From contig NZ_CP085051.1 in NCBI RefSeq assembly GCF_020616335.1, positions 1,922,001 to 1,986,000 of the forward strand: a stretch of 64,000 nucleotides of DNA, read 5' to 3'. Positions 54,647 through 63,075 of the stretch are shown here, one piece after another. A program made the translations under genes and the position numbers. How positions within the stretch are numbered: the stretch's first letter is position 1; every line of letters starts with the position of its first letter. Below the pieces are notes generated by a model, which saw only the letters and a program-made list of their open reading frames with translations, was not told where the DNA came from and made no database searches. Origin of the DNA: Corynebacterium uberis. Its GTDB lineage: Bacteria > Actinomycetota > Actinomycetes > Mycobacteriales > Mycobacteriaceae.

Positions 54647-55735
54647 CTACTTGCTGAAGGTCTTCTCGATGGAGTCGAGGAACATCAACGCGGAGTAGTA
54701 GTCCAGGCGGAAAGTCTCCCCGGGGGTGGAGTAGATCTTGCCGCTCTTGGCCTGCTCAGAGGAGGTGATAGCCGGGTTCTTCTCGATCTGCTCGCGCACG
54801 GCCGGGTCGGCGCCCACAGCGATCCAGATGCCGCCCGGCAGGCCCTTCTGCAGGTTCTCGTTGGACAGCTCGACGATGTCGCCGCGCTTGCCCATTGTCT
54901 CGGAGCCCTTGACCTCCTCGGGAATCTGGGCGATCGTGAAGCCGAGCTCCTTGAGGATCTGGGTCTGCGGAGCCTCCTGCGTCAGCGCCGCGGCACCGGA
55001 TCCATCACCGAATACCATCACCGGGGAGACTTCCTCGTCCGGTACCGTGATCTTGCCCTTGACCTCCTTGAGGCGGTCCTCAAACTTCTTCACGGCCTCC
55101 TCGTGAGCCTTCTCGGTGCCGGTGGCCACGGCGATCATCTCGGAGACCTCGGTCCAGTCGGCGTCAGAGTAGTCCACCACCACGACCGGCGCGACCTTGC
55201 GTAGCTCCTCGACATGGTCAAACACGGAGTCACCCGAGGTCTTCGCAACGACGATCAGGTCGGGGTTGTAGTCCACGACTTTTTCGATCTTTGGCTCCTG
55301 GTTTTCCCAGAGCTTTTCCACCTTGGCCTTCTTGGCGGCCTCGGACCACTGGCTGAAGAAGCCCTGGTCGTCTGAGAACTCCGGAGAGTTCGCCATGGTG
55401 GCGCCGGAGGCCACGACTGGGGCACCCAGGGAGAGCAAGGTGCCCGTCAGCGTGGTGGCAGTAGAGACGATGCGCTCGGGCTTCTTCTCCAGGGTGACCT
55501 CGCCGTCATCGGTCGCAACCGTGCGCGGCCAGGTACCCTCCTTGGCCTTGTCGGAGTCCTTGGAATCGGACTCCTTATCCTTTTCTTTGGCCGTGGTTGC
55601 AGCAGCTGTTGCCGCGGGAGAATCGCCCTTCGCGGAATCGGAGGTGGCATCGCCAGAGCCGCAAGCGGCCAGGGTGGCGCCCAGGCCAAAGGCGAGGGCA
55701 GCCGCGTTGATGCGATGGCGGATGGAGAGGGTCAT
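54647..55735 (-). CDS. Fe-siderophore ABC transporter binding lipoprotein (FepB/FecB-like)
   Basis: 362 residues from the ATG at 55735, which has GAAAGG upstream. Lipoprotein signal with lipobox LAAC near residue 22, an acidic/Lys linker, then a class III binding-protein fold (VVSTATTLTGTLLSLGAPVVASGAT, NPDLIVVAKTSGDSVFDHVEELRKVAPVVVVDYSD). Captures the ferric siderophore at the cell surface. It lies between the ATPase and the NRPS gene. Confidence 0.93.
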   Translation of the reverse strand: MTLSIRHRINAAALAFGLGATLAACGSGDATSDSAKGDSPAATAAATTAKEKDKESDSKDSDKAKEGTWPRTVATDDGEVTLEKKPERIVSTATTLTGTLLSLGAPVVASGATMANSPEFSDDQGFFSQWSEAAKKAKVEKLWENQEPKIEKVVDYNPDLIVVAKTSGDSVFDHVEELRKVAPVVVVDYSDADWTEVSEMIAVATGTEKAHEEAVKKFEDRLKEVKGKITVPDEEVSPVMVFGDGSGAAALTQEAPQTQILKELGFTIAQIPEEVKGSETMGKRGDIVELSNENLQKGLPGGIWIAVGADPAVREQIEKNPAITSSEQAKSGKIYSTPGETFRLDYYSALMFLDSIEKTFSK

Positions 55736-55824
55736 GCGTGTGCCTTTCTTCAAATAAGCGAGCGATGGTGAGGGGAATCAGCTCCGCCATAAGGGGGTTA
55801 GCTCCCTTCGGCGGCCCACCGCCT

Positions 55825-56688
55825 TTAACCGACGGGTAGGGTTCCGGAACGCAGGGTGCGCCCGCGGGGGATGACCAGGGGGGATCCGGTGACCGGATCG
55901 GGCATCACCAGGGCGTCCAGACCGAAAACCTCGCGCATCGTCGCCTCGGTGATCACCTCCTCCGGGGTGCCGGAGGCCAGGATCTCCCCCGACTTCATGG
56001 CGATCAGGTGCGTGCCAAAGCGCGCGGCCTGGTTGAGGTCATGGAGCACAGCCACGACGGTGCGCCCCTGGGCGGTGTAGAGATCCTTGCACAGCTCCAG
56101 CAGTTCCATCTGATGGGCCAGGTCAAGGAAGGTGGTGGGCTCATCGAGAAGCACCGTCTCAGTGTCCTGGGCTAGCACCATGGCCAGCCAGACGCGTTGA
56201 CGCTGCCCCCCGGAGAGCTCATCGATGCCGGCGTCCGCCAGGTCGGTGACCCGAGTCAACTCCATGGCCCGGATCACCGCCTCATGGTCCGCCTTCGACC
56301 ATTGGTTGAAAATACCCTGGTGGGGCGAGCGGCCCCGGGCCACCAGGTCGCGCACGATCATGCGCTCGGGCACCACGGCCGCCTGCGGCAGCAGCCCGAG
56401 CCGCCGGGCGAGCTGGCGGGTTTTCGTGCGGTGCACGTCCTTCCCGTCGAGCAGCACCGACCCGCCGAGGGGCGCCTGGATGCGCGCGATGGTGCGCAGC
56501 AGCGTGGACTTGCCGCACGCGTTCGGCCCGATGATCACCGTGAACCCGTGCGCGGGGATGTCCACCGTCACAGAGTCGGAGATAGCTTTCTCCCCGTAGC
56601 CGGTGGACAGCTCCTCGGCGCGGATGCGCGTGCTTCCGGCGAGGGGCTTGCTGCTTGTCGACGCCACCCTGAATTGCTTGGTACCCAT
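55825..56688 (-). CDS. Fe-siderophore ABC transporter ATPase (FepC-like)
   Basis: 287 residues. Walker A GPNACGKST, signature LSGGQRQR, Walker B TVLLDEPTTFLDL and the switch His in VLHDLNQA. LLPQAAVVPERMIVRDLVARGRSPH is characteristic of iron-chelate ATPases. An N-terminal extension of about 20 residues precedes the domain and contains a copy of the 13-mer. It is 4 bases after the permease gene. Confidence 0.95.
   Translation of the reverse strand: MGTKQFRVASTSSKPLAGSTRIRAEELSTGYGEKAISDSVTVDIPAHGFTVIIGPNACGKSTLLRTIARIQAPLGGSVLLDGKDVHRTKTRQLARRLGLLPQAAVVPERMIVRDLVARGRSPHQGIFNQWSKADHEAVIRAMELTRVTDLADAGIDELSGGQRQRVWLAMVLAQDTETVLLDEPTTFLDLAHQMELLELCKDLYTAQGRTVVAVLHDLNQAARFGTHLIAMKSGEILASGTPEEVITEATMREVFGLDALVMPDPVTGSPLVIPRGRTLRSGTLPVG
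56653..56665 (+). repeat. 13-mer repeat GCTTRTCGACGCC, copy 10 (G variant)
   Basis: Exact copy within the N-terminal extension of the FepC-like gene (reads VASTSS on the minus strand). Confidence 0.7.
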
Positions 56689-56692
56689 AGTT

Positions 56693-57823
56693 CTAGATCT
56701 CCGCCTTTCGGGTTTGGTACACCAAAAGCCCCATGAAGTAGATGCCGCCGAGCCCGGCGGTGACGGTGCCCACCGGCAGGCCCTCGAAGAGGGTCTGGCT
56801 GATCGCGTCCGCGACGAGCAGCATGACCGCGCCCATCGCCCCAGAGGCCACGAGCGGCACGGTAGGTGCGCCGGTAATCAGCCGGGTGATGTGCGGGGCG
56901 GCCAGGGCGATAAACGCGATCGGACCTGCGGCCACGGTGGCCAACGCCACTGCGGCGGTGGCGAGGACGACGAGCAGCCCCTGGGTGCGGCCGACGGAGG
57001 TGCCGAGGCCGATAGCGATCTCCGGGCCGAGCGCGAGCGTGCTCATCGCCCGCGAGCAGGCCATCAGCGCAACGACGATGACCAGCGTACCGAGGGTGGC
57101 GTAGCGGGCCATGGACCACTCGGCGCCTTCCAGCGAGCCTGTCACGGCGCGCAGCCCGCCGTAGGCCTCGAGCTTATGGGCGCGCAACATGAGGTAGCGG
57201 TTGACGGAACCGAGCATGGCGGCAATCGCGATGCCGGCGAGTACGAGTCGGTTGCCGGAGAACCCGCCACCGGTGGTTAGCGCGAAGATAATCGCGCCGG
57301 TGGCCACCCCGCCGATAAGCGCCGCAGTGGACACGGAAACCAGGGAGCCGGGGAAGACCATGACAGCGAGCAGGATGCCGGTCTGGGCACCGGTGGAAAA
57401 GCCGATGATATCGGGGCTGCACAGGGGGTTGCGGGTGATGGTTTGGAACACTGCCCCGGACACGCCCAGGCACACGCCGACCGCGGCGCCGATGACGATG
57501 CGCGGCACCCGCCACTCCACCACGACGAGCCGGGCGCTGCGGGTACCTTGACCGCGCAGGACCTCTAAGACCTGCGGGTAGCCCACGCTGCTCGAGCCGT
57601 TGCCCAGCGTGTACACGCCAGCGGCCAAACAAGCGGCCACGAGCACGCCAAGCACCCAGAGCACACGGCGGTCAAGCAGCACTGAAAAGCGCCCGAGGGC
57701 CACCCGCCAGGTTCCCGGCGGCGTCGGCACGCTGGCTTCGCGCCCGTCGGGGTGGGCCTTGCGCGCGGGGGCTTCTTGCTTGTCGACGCCGCCTGGCAGA
57801 TTTGTGGCCTGGTTGATGCTCAT
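56693..57823 (-). CDS. Fe-siderophore ABC permease (FepG-like)
   Basis: 376 residues with a cytoplasmic tail of about 50 residues before the first helix, then about ten helices of the FecCD family: RVPRIVIGAAVGVCLGVSGAVFQTITRNPLCSPDIIGFSTGAQTG and the C-terminal AGPIAFIALAAPHITRLI. ATG overlaps the previous permease stop (ATGA). Confidence 0.94.
   Translation of the reverse strand: MSINQATNLPGGVDKQEAPARKAHPDGREASVPTPPGTWRVALGRFSVLLDRRVLWVLGVLVAACLAAGVYTLGNGSSSVGYPQVLEVLRGQGTRSARLVVVEWRVPRIVIGAAVGVCLGVSGAVFQTITRNPLCSPDIIGFSTGAQTGILLAVMVFPGSLVSVSTAALIGGVATGAIIFALTTGGGFSGNRLVLAGIAIAAMLGSVNRYLMLRAHKLEAYGGLRAVTGSLEGAEWSMARYATLGTLVIVVALMACSRAMSTLALGPEIAIGLGTSVGRTQGLLVVLATAAVALATVAAGPIAFIALAAPHITRLITGAPTVPLVASGAMGAVMLLVADAISQTLFEGLPVGTVTAGLGGIYFMGLLVYQTRKAEI
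57778..57790 (+). repeat. 13-mer repeat GCTTRTCGACGCC, copy 11 (G variant)
   Basis: Exact copy in the N-terminal tail of the FepG-like gene (reads GGVDKQ), a third reading frame for the motif. Confidence 0.7.
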
Positions 57824-58815
57824 TTCCGGGCCCTCCGCATCGCGTAGACCATGTACAGCAAGACGGGCGCGCCGACGAACGCGGTGAGCAGACCTACAGC
57901 GATCTCGGCCGGCCGGGCGATGACCCGACCGAGGATATCGGCGCTGAGCACCACGCACGGCCCGATGAACGCGGAGAACAGCACGATCCATCCGCGGTGC
58001 GGGCCCATGACGAAGGCGGCGAACAGCGGGACCATGAGCCCCACGAATCCAATAGGCCCCGCGATCGCGGTGGCGGAAGCACACAGCAGCGTCAGCGCGA
58101 CCAGCGAAAGCGTGCGCACGCGCACGACGTTGGTTCCCAGCGCGGCGGCGACGTCGTCGCCGAGCGCGATATTGGTTAGCCCCCCGGCACAGCCGGCCAC
58201 GATGGTTAGCCCAAGCACAACCGGGATAATGACCACCCATAGCGGCATGTCCAGCCGGGTCAGGGCCCCAACATCCCAGTAGCGGAAGGCGTCAAAGGCC
58301 ATTGGCTTGCTCATGAGCAGCCCGGCGATGAATCCGCCGGCCGCTGCGGAAATCGCCGCCCCAGCGAGCACCAGGCGCACCGGGGACGCGCCCCGCCCAC
58401 TACTCGTGCCCACGATGTAGACCGCCACTGTGGCCAGGCAGGCGCCGACGGCGGCAAGGATGAGCTGCTCGGCGGGGCCCGTAAGCCCGAAAAACGCCGC
58501 GCCCACAACGATGGCCAAAGACGCCCCGGAGTTCACTCCGAGCAGCCCCGGGTCCGCCAGGGGGTTGCTAGTGATAGCCTGCATCACCGCGCCGGCCACG
58601 GCCAGGGCCACCCCGACAACAAGCCCCACGGCGGTGCGGGTGGCCCGCAGGCCGTTGACGCTGTAGCTCTCCCCTGTGCCGTCCGGATGGCGCAAGAGTT
58701 GCCATACCTGCCCAGCGGGGATATCCGAGGACCCGATGAGGAAGGATCCAACGACGCACGCGGCGAGCAGGATCACCGCCCCGATCGTCCACCCCAGGCG
58801 GGCAGAAGGTCTCAT
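57820..58815 (-). CDS. Fe-siderophore ABC permease (FepD-like)
   Basis: 331 residues, FecCD family: RATRTAVGLVVGVALAVAGAVMQAITSNPLADPGLLGVNSGAS and AGPIGFVGLMVPLFAAFVMG. First gene of the iron operon. The ATG at 58815 follows CAGGGAG, about 45 bases downstream of a DtxR-like site. Confidence 0.95.
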   Translation of the reverse strand: MRPSARLGWTIGAVILLAACVVGSFLIGSSDIPAGQVWQLLRHPDGTGESYSVNGLRATRTAVGLVVGVALAVAGAVMQAITSNPLADPGLLGVNSGASLAIVVGAAFFGLTGPAEQLILAAVGACLATVAVYIVGTSSGRGASPVRLVLAGAAISAAAGGFIAGLLMSKPMAFDAFRYWDVGALTRLDMPLWVVIIPVVLGLTIVAGCAGGLTNIALGDDVAAALGTNVVRVRTLSLVALTLLCASATAIAGPIGFVGLMVPLFAAFVMGPHRGWIVLFSAFIGPCVVLSADILGRVIARPAEIAVGLLTAFVGAPVLLYMVYAMRRARK

Positions 58816-58859
58816 GTACGCTCCCTGGACAGCTGTGGTTGGATGGGCTCGACAAAGCG

Positions 58860-58894
58860 AAAGCTAACGCGCACCTAAGTTAGCACCGGCTGAA
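58860..58894. promoter_or_regulatory. DtxR-like iron operator over the promoter of the iron operon
   Basis: Two overlapping partial matches to TTAGGTTAGCCTAACCTAA: 58860-58878 on the minus strand (TTAGGTGCGCGTTAGCTTT, 12/19) and 58875-58893 on the plus strand (11/19). GCTAAC at 58863-58868 and GTTAGC at 58879-58884 make a perfect inverted pair. A TAACTT -10 candidate for the FepD-like gene lies inside it. Confidence 0.55.
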
Positions 58895-59083
58895 CTCTCA
58901 TTGCGAACGCCGGGGGTAGGAAAAGTTCAACCCCGCCCACCTACGCACTGACAATCTTCCAGATCAATCAGCGCCCCATAAGTGCGCACACTGCCGCCCC
59001 ACCCACACCGCGACGCCTTTAGCATCCAGCAATTATCGTTGCCCACCGAGTTTGTCCCCCAACGCGCGAAGGACGCACCCCCA

Positions 59084-60325
59084 ATGACGACCGACCATGG
59101 CCCAGAGTTCCTGCCCCCCATTCCCACCCGCCTGCCCATCCCCAAAGACCTCGACCCCACCGACGACGCGGCGCTGACCGCGATCTACCACCGTCCGCGC
59201 GTCGACCCGGCAGCCGGCCAGGGGCCAGACACCGCAAACATCATCGCCCTCACCGTTGCTCGCCCGGCGCGCACCCCGCACGAGCGGGCGCTGCTCTACC
59301 TCGACGCGCTCACGCACATGAACCGCGAGAACGCGGACCAATTCCTCCTCGAGCGCCGAGGCGCTTGGCACCTGGGCACCTTCGTCGTGCCCGCCGGGCT
59401 CATCACCGGCGCGGGTCTCATGCTTCTCGAGGTCGGCACGCCCGGGGCAAGCGCCCCCGACAAGCTCGACGGCCTGGGCCAGGACCGCACCCGTTGGCGC
59501 ACGGCGCTGCGCTCCGCGGTCCCGCTGGTCCCCGAGGCGCTCCCCGAAGGCGCCCTCAGTGAACTCATCGCAGCGGTCCCCGGAGATATCAGCGCCGTCC
59601 ATCCCCGTGGGCGGGTCGTCCACCAATCCCGATGGCACTCCCCCAACCTCGGCGTGGACATTCGTGCGTGGCTCGCGCCCGCCGCGCGAACCAGCGCGTA
59701 CACGCTGCTGCTCACCGACGGCGGAGAGTACTTCGGCTCCACACCGATCATGCCCGCACTCGACGCGAGCAGCGCCCCGCCCACCGATGTGCTGGCCTTC
59801 GGCCCCGCCGAGCGCGAGGCCCGCGAGGCCGTCCTCGGCACCGATAAACTCGCGCTGTTCATCGACAAGGAGCTCCTGCCCTGGGCGCGCACCGTGCATC
59901 CCATCACGGGCGAGCTCGTCATCGCTGGCGGCTCACTTGGCGGGCTGGCCGCCGCGCGTCTCGTACGCACCCGCCCCGACCTAGTCCCCAACGCCATCGT
60001 GCAGTCCGCCGCCTTCTGGTGGCCCGACTATACCTTCGCCGAGCTTGAGGCCTGGAAGCGAAAGGCACAGGGGGACGAGACGGGAACTAACGCGGCCGAC
60101 GCCTCTGCATTCCGCGTGTTTGCGGAGGTCGGCGCCTACGAGGGGTTCCTGCGCAAAGAGAACCGCAAGTTTGCCGCGCTGCTGCCCGCCACCACCGCCT
60201 TCCACCACACGCGGGAGTACCCCGGCGGGCACGATTACGTTTGTTGGCGGGCCGGCATCATTGACGGCCTACAGTGGTTGGCGGACACCCACAGCGCAGC
60301 TCGCGACACACAGCAAGAAAAGTAG
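59084..60325 (+). CDS. Siderophore esterase (enterochelin esterase / IroD-like), intact
   Basis: 413 residues from the ATG at 59084, behind GAAGGA. N-terminal Fes-like domain (LTHMNRENADQFLLERRGAWHLGTFVVP), then an alpha/beta hydrolase: LLLTDGGEYFG, nucleophile GGSLGGLAAARLV, SAAFWWPD, and His in GGHDYVCWR. Predicted to cut the ester backbone of the ferric siderophore in the cytosol and release iron. It is divergent from the importer/NRPS operon with the DtxR-like site between, and an Orn remnant follows. No signal peptide. Confidence 0.9.
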   Translation: MTTDHGPEFLPPIPTRLPIPKDLDPTDDAALTAIYHRPRVDPAAGQGPDTANIIALTVARPARTPHERALLYLDALTHMNRENADQFLLERRGAWHLGTFVVPAGLITGAGLMLLEVGTPGASAPDKLDGLGQDRTRWRTALRSAVPLVPEALPEGALSELIAAVPGDISAVHPRGRVVHQSRWHSPNLGVDIRAWLAPAARTSAYTLLLTDGGEYFGSTPIMPALDASSAPPTDVLAFGPAEREAREAVLGTDKLALFIDKELLPWARTVHPITGELVIAGGSLGGLAAARLVRTRPDLVPNAIVQSAAFWWPDYTFAELEAWKRKAQGDETGTNAADASAFRVFAEVGAYEGFLRKENRKFAALLPATTAFHHTREYPGGHDYVCWRAGIIDGLQWLADTHSAARDTQQEK

Positions 60326-60394
60326 GTTCACCCCACCAGGCAGCCGCACCGGCGCAGCGGAAAGACGCGCAGACCGACGAAGCCGACATCCCCG

Positions 60395-60522
60395 ACCGCT
60401 ATAACCAGATCGTCTGGATCAACCTGGAGTTGACCGGCCTGAGTATCCACAGCTACACCGTAGTGGAGATCGCCGCGCTGGTCACCGACGCAGAGCTGAA
60501 CGCTACCTGGCGGTATTACTAG
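60395..60522 (+). pseudogene. Oligoribonuclease (orn) N-terminal fragment
   Basis: A frame encodes IVWINLELTGLSIHSYTVVEIAALVTDAELN, clearly the start of oligoribonuclease (normally WIDLEMTGL). The first catalytic Asp is Asn and the frame ends at residue 42. The other ExoII/III motifs are absent. Probably left by an insertion or recombination event. Confidence 0.75.
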
Positions 60523-60539
60523 TCTCATCAGCACCTGCC

Positions 60540-60838
60540 ACACCGTCCCCAACCAGACACGCGGCAAGGCCAAGGTGATCCAGATCATTAACCCCCAACG
60601 CACATGTGTGCCTGAAGGGTTGGATGAACTACTGCAGTTGGCTCGTACCCATCATCGTTGGCGCGAAGACCTCCTGGCGTTATTTGCCATCGCAGCACCT
60701 AACGGTCCGGTCGAAAAACTCAACGGCAAAGGTAAAATCGTGTCGGGAGTTGCCCTAGGATTCCAGCACCTAAGCCACTACATCGAGCGATCCTTCCTCC
60801 ACAACGGAAGATTGCAATCAGGCATTTTTGCACTCTAA
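60540..60838 (+). mobile_element. ISL3-family transposase, C-terminal remnant
   Basis: A frame that can be followed from about 60540 to the stop at 60838 encodes the C-terminal end of an ISL3-type transposase: LLQLARTHHRWREDLLALF, NGPVEKLNGKGKIVSGVALGFQHLSHYIERSFLHNGRLQ. The family pattern is NGPTEAINGRLEHLRG..ALGFRN. The DDE first Asp residues and IS ends are missing. Confidence 0.75.
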
Positions 60839-60883
60839 TATGCGAAAGCTTGTAAATCCATCACTTAACTTATTTGACACCCT

Positions 60884-61582
60884 TCAGCCCACCCTCAACA
60901 CCCTTTGGGAGCAAGGGGTCATTGTCGCCACAAAGTGGTCCACGTCCATTTTCGGAAACACCGATCTTGACACCTTGCACTCAAAAGTCTTCAAAGAATG
61001 TTCTTCTTTTTGCCCAATAGCTCTCCACAATGCGCCGATCCGAAAGACGGGCATCCAGTCATTTCGTCCATTGTGGATGTACCGTAACTCTTCCAATTCA
61101 TAAACCGACGCCCCGTGCCGGCAGGTCATACTTGTTTTCGAATATAATATTCGAGCAACCCATTCCGACTTAAAGGTGCAGCGCCATAAAAACCATAATC
61201 CCGCCACAAAATTACTAACGCATACAACCAGATGTACACTCAGCTTAGCGTCACGGTGAGCAACCCCCTCCTGCACAAATCCGAAGAGCGCCGAGGCGAT
61301 GGCGAAGAAAAGTACCGCAATCAACACCCTCCCAAAACCGCGATATTCTTGAGTTTGCCCTCCGCGCGGGCTTTTTTGCTTAACAAAATACAACGTCATC
61401 TCGGGCAACGCTGTCACCCAAAATAACACTAGCGTCGCTAGGGACGATGAGATTACTCCGATTGGGTATATGATCCCGTAATCAAGCCCGGATAAAGCTA
61501 GGGAAATTGAAGCCATAACCACGGGTGGCGTCCCAAGTACAAAAAAGGGAAGTAGAAACGCTAGCTTCATTTTTCTAGCCAT
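60884..61582 (-). CDS. Multi-TM protein, candidate immunity partner (module B)
   Basis: 232 residues from MARKMKLAFLL. Four or five helices in the first 150 residues (FLLPFFVLGTPPVVMASISLALSG, GIIYPIGVISSSLATLVLFWVTALPEM, and two more), then a soluble tail with WRCTFKSEWVARILY and DWMPVFRIGALWRAIGQ, ending VDHFVATM. It is a paralogue of the 62425-63075 protein. Its start lies inside the end of the glycine-zipper gene (ATGGCTAG overlap). The frame is open upstream to 61606. No family recognised. Confidence 0.75.
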   Translation of the reverse strand: MARKMKLAFLLPFFVLGTPPVVMASISLALSGLDYGIIYPIGVISSSLATLVLFWVTALPEMTLYFVKQKSPRGGQTQEYRGFGRVLIAVLFFAIASALFGFVQEGVAHRDAKLSVHLVVCVSNFVAGLWFLWRCTFKSEWVARILYSKTSMTCRHGASVYELEELRYIHNGRNDWMPVFRIGALWRAIGQKEEHSLKTFECKVSRSVFPKMDVDHFVATMTPCSQRVLRVG

Positions 61583-62121
61583 CTTTAACGACTCGATTCC
61601 ATGCATATTGGGCTGTTGTGGTTACTATTATTCCGGCACCCGCACCGGCGATCGCTGGCAACAAAACGGCTGCGACGGGCAGGGCACAGGGACTAACAGT
61701 GCAATTCCTGCCGCAGCTTCTGCCCTGCGAGTCCACCCGCAGTGTTCGTGACCACTGCCTCCGTAGGGTCCATACCTTCTTGAATATCAAGATACGCACC
61801 CGCAGCAGCCGCACCAGCACCCGTCGCCCTACCAGTCCACTTAGCTGTCTTGACAGCACTCTTCGACACCTCAGACACACCACGACCAGCACGCGCCTCA
61901 GCATCCGCAGACGCACGCACGGCACCCCAACCCGCACCGTCAACCGCACTGGCCATACCTAACCCAAGATCAGCATTCCCCCACGACGGGCCCTTCACCT
62001 CGCCTGTCTTGCCGTATTGATCTGGCTCCACGAACTCATCCTCAGCACCAATAACAGGATAACCCCGCTCATCCCACTCCAACTCACGCACATCAGCCAA
62101 CCGATGGCCATCCTGATGCAC
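61575..62121 (-). pseudogene. Glycine-zipper toxin-tail gene, frameshifted (module B)
   Basis: The first frame (62121-61693) encodes MHQDGHRLADVRELEWDERGYPVIGAEDEF, then SAVDGAGWGAVRASADAEARAGRG, AGAYLDIQEGMDPTEAVVTNTAGGLAG, and then runs off at QKLRQELHC. The hydrophobic end, LPVAAVLLPAIAGAGAGIIVTTTAQYAWNRVVKDG, is in another frame that ends at 61575. A third frame fills the gap near 61690-61730, so at least two small deletions are likely. The intact copy at 63065-63508 shows the expected product. Confidence 0.75.
61731..61963. repeat. 233-bp direct repeat, copy A
   Basis: About 91% identical by hand count (21 differences, no gaps) to 63223-63455. It covers the conserved part of the glycine-zipper gene. 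Confidence 0.85.
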
Positions 62122-62424
62122 ACATTAACACCGTTAAAAATCACGCCACGGACAAAAGGTGCAACTTCAACAGTTAATGAACGCTTGGAAATGTACAGTC
62201 TAGCGCCTCATTTTAAATAGAATCTCCCACTTTCCCTCTATTTCAAACTCAAGCCTCTCCCGTATATCGATAACGTAACGGCCCGAACATCAACTTATGC
62301 CTTATCCCGCAGCTACCGATCAGAAAGCCGAAGCTTTGACCAGTTATTTCAAACCGGTTTTCCGCTCGATAAATGGCACCCTATTGCCGGGAATTAAGCG
62401 CCTTCATTGTGGCCACAAATTGCT
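62122..62424. other. Spacer between the two toxin-like modules
   Basis: AT-rich, no complete gene. On the minus strand its right end (about 62375-62440) still encodes TLDLEQFVATMKALNSRQ in a frame shifted from the gene above it, matching the C-terminus of the module B protein, so the upstream TM gene has lost its last residues by a frameshift. Nothing else recognised. Confidence 0.55.
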
Positions 62425-63075
62425 CTAAGTCCAATGTGGGAAATAATGTTCTCGATACCTGCAATTCCGGGCTTTTGCGCTTTGTCCCTCATTACCGGCT
62501 CCATGTATCGGTTTCCATACGCCACCAATACGCACATTAGGCATCCAATCATCCCTGTAGTCCAGAATATAATTTAATTTCACCATTTCATAGTCTATCT
62601 CCCCATGTCGGTAAATCATAGTCGCGTTATTATATGACATCCTCGTCGCCCAGCCAGACTTAAAAGTGCAGTACCATGCAAACCAAACCGCGACTGCAAA
62701 ATCGCAAATGCATATAACCACATAGCCCCCAAGTTTTGATTCATGCTTTGCCTGCGCCTCCCGTATAAATCCGATCATCATCAGGCCGCCAGAGAACAAA
62801 ATGAAGCTGACTAATACATAACCATACCCACGATAATGCACTGTTTGCCCCTCTTCGGGTCCGTCCTTCTTAAGTAACGAAAAGGCAATTTCTGGCAACA
62901 CGGCAGTCCAGAACAGAACTAAGGTTCCAAGAAAAGTGGAAATTACGCCTATAGGATAAACTATTCCGTATTCAATGCCTGATAAACCAAACCAGACCGA
63001 AGCCGCAATTATGACCGGCGTGCTAATGATTCCGATAGTGAGGGCAATGATACGCTTCGCTTTTCTAGTCATCAT
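62425..63075 (-). CDS. Multi-TM protein, candidate immunity partner (module A)
   Basis: 216 residues. Helices at about 10-30, 36-55, 75-100 and 110-125; then WYCTFKSGWATRMSYNNATMIYRHG and DDWMPNVRIGGVWKPIHG. Same layout and many shared blocks as 60884-61582. The start overlaps the upstream stop (ATGATGACTAG). The C-terminus appears cut short by a frameshift near 62440: beyond it another frame continues with homology to module B. Confidence 0.75.
   Translation of the reverse strand: MMTRKAKRIIALTIGIISTPVIIAASVWFGLSGIEYGIVYPIGVISTFLGTLVLFWTAVLPEIAFSLLKKDGPEEGQTVHYRGYGYVLVSFILFSGGLMMIGFIREAQAKHESKLGGYVVICICDFAVAVWFAWYCTFKSGWATRMSYNNATMIYRHGEIDYEMVKLNYILDYRDDWMPNVRIGGVWKPIHGAGNEGQSAKARNCRYREHYFPHWT

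Noticed and set aside
44958..60400. Integration at tRNA-Arg with a duplicated attachment site
   Set aside because: I looked for a second copy of the tRNA 3' end near 60 kb and found none, and there is no integrase in the window.
61575..61949. Separate Arg-rich gene overlapping the frameshifted toxin-like gene
   Set aside because: Only its last third matches the intact paralogue; the rest is the conserved region read out of frame.
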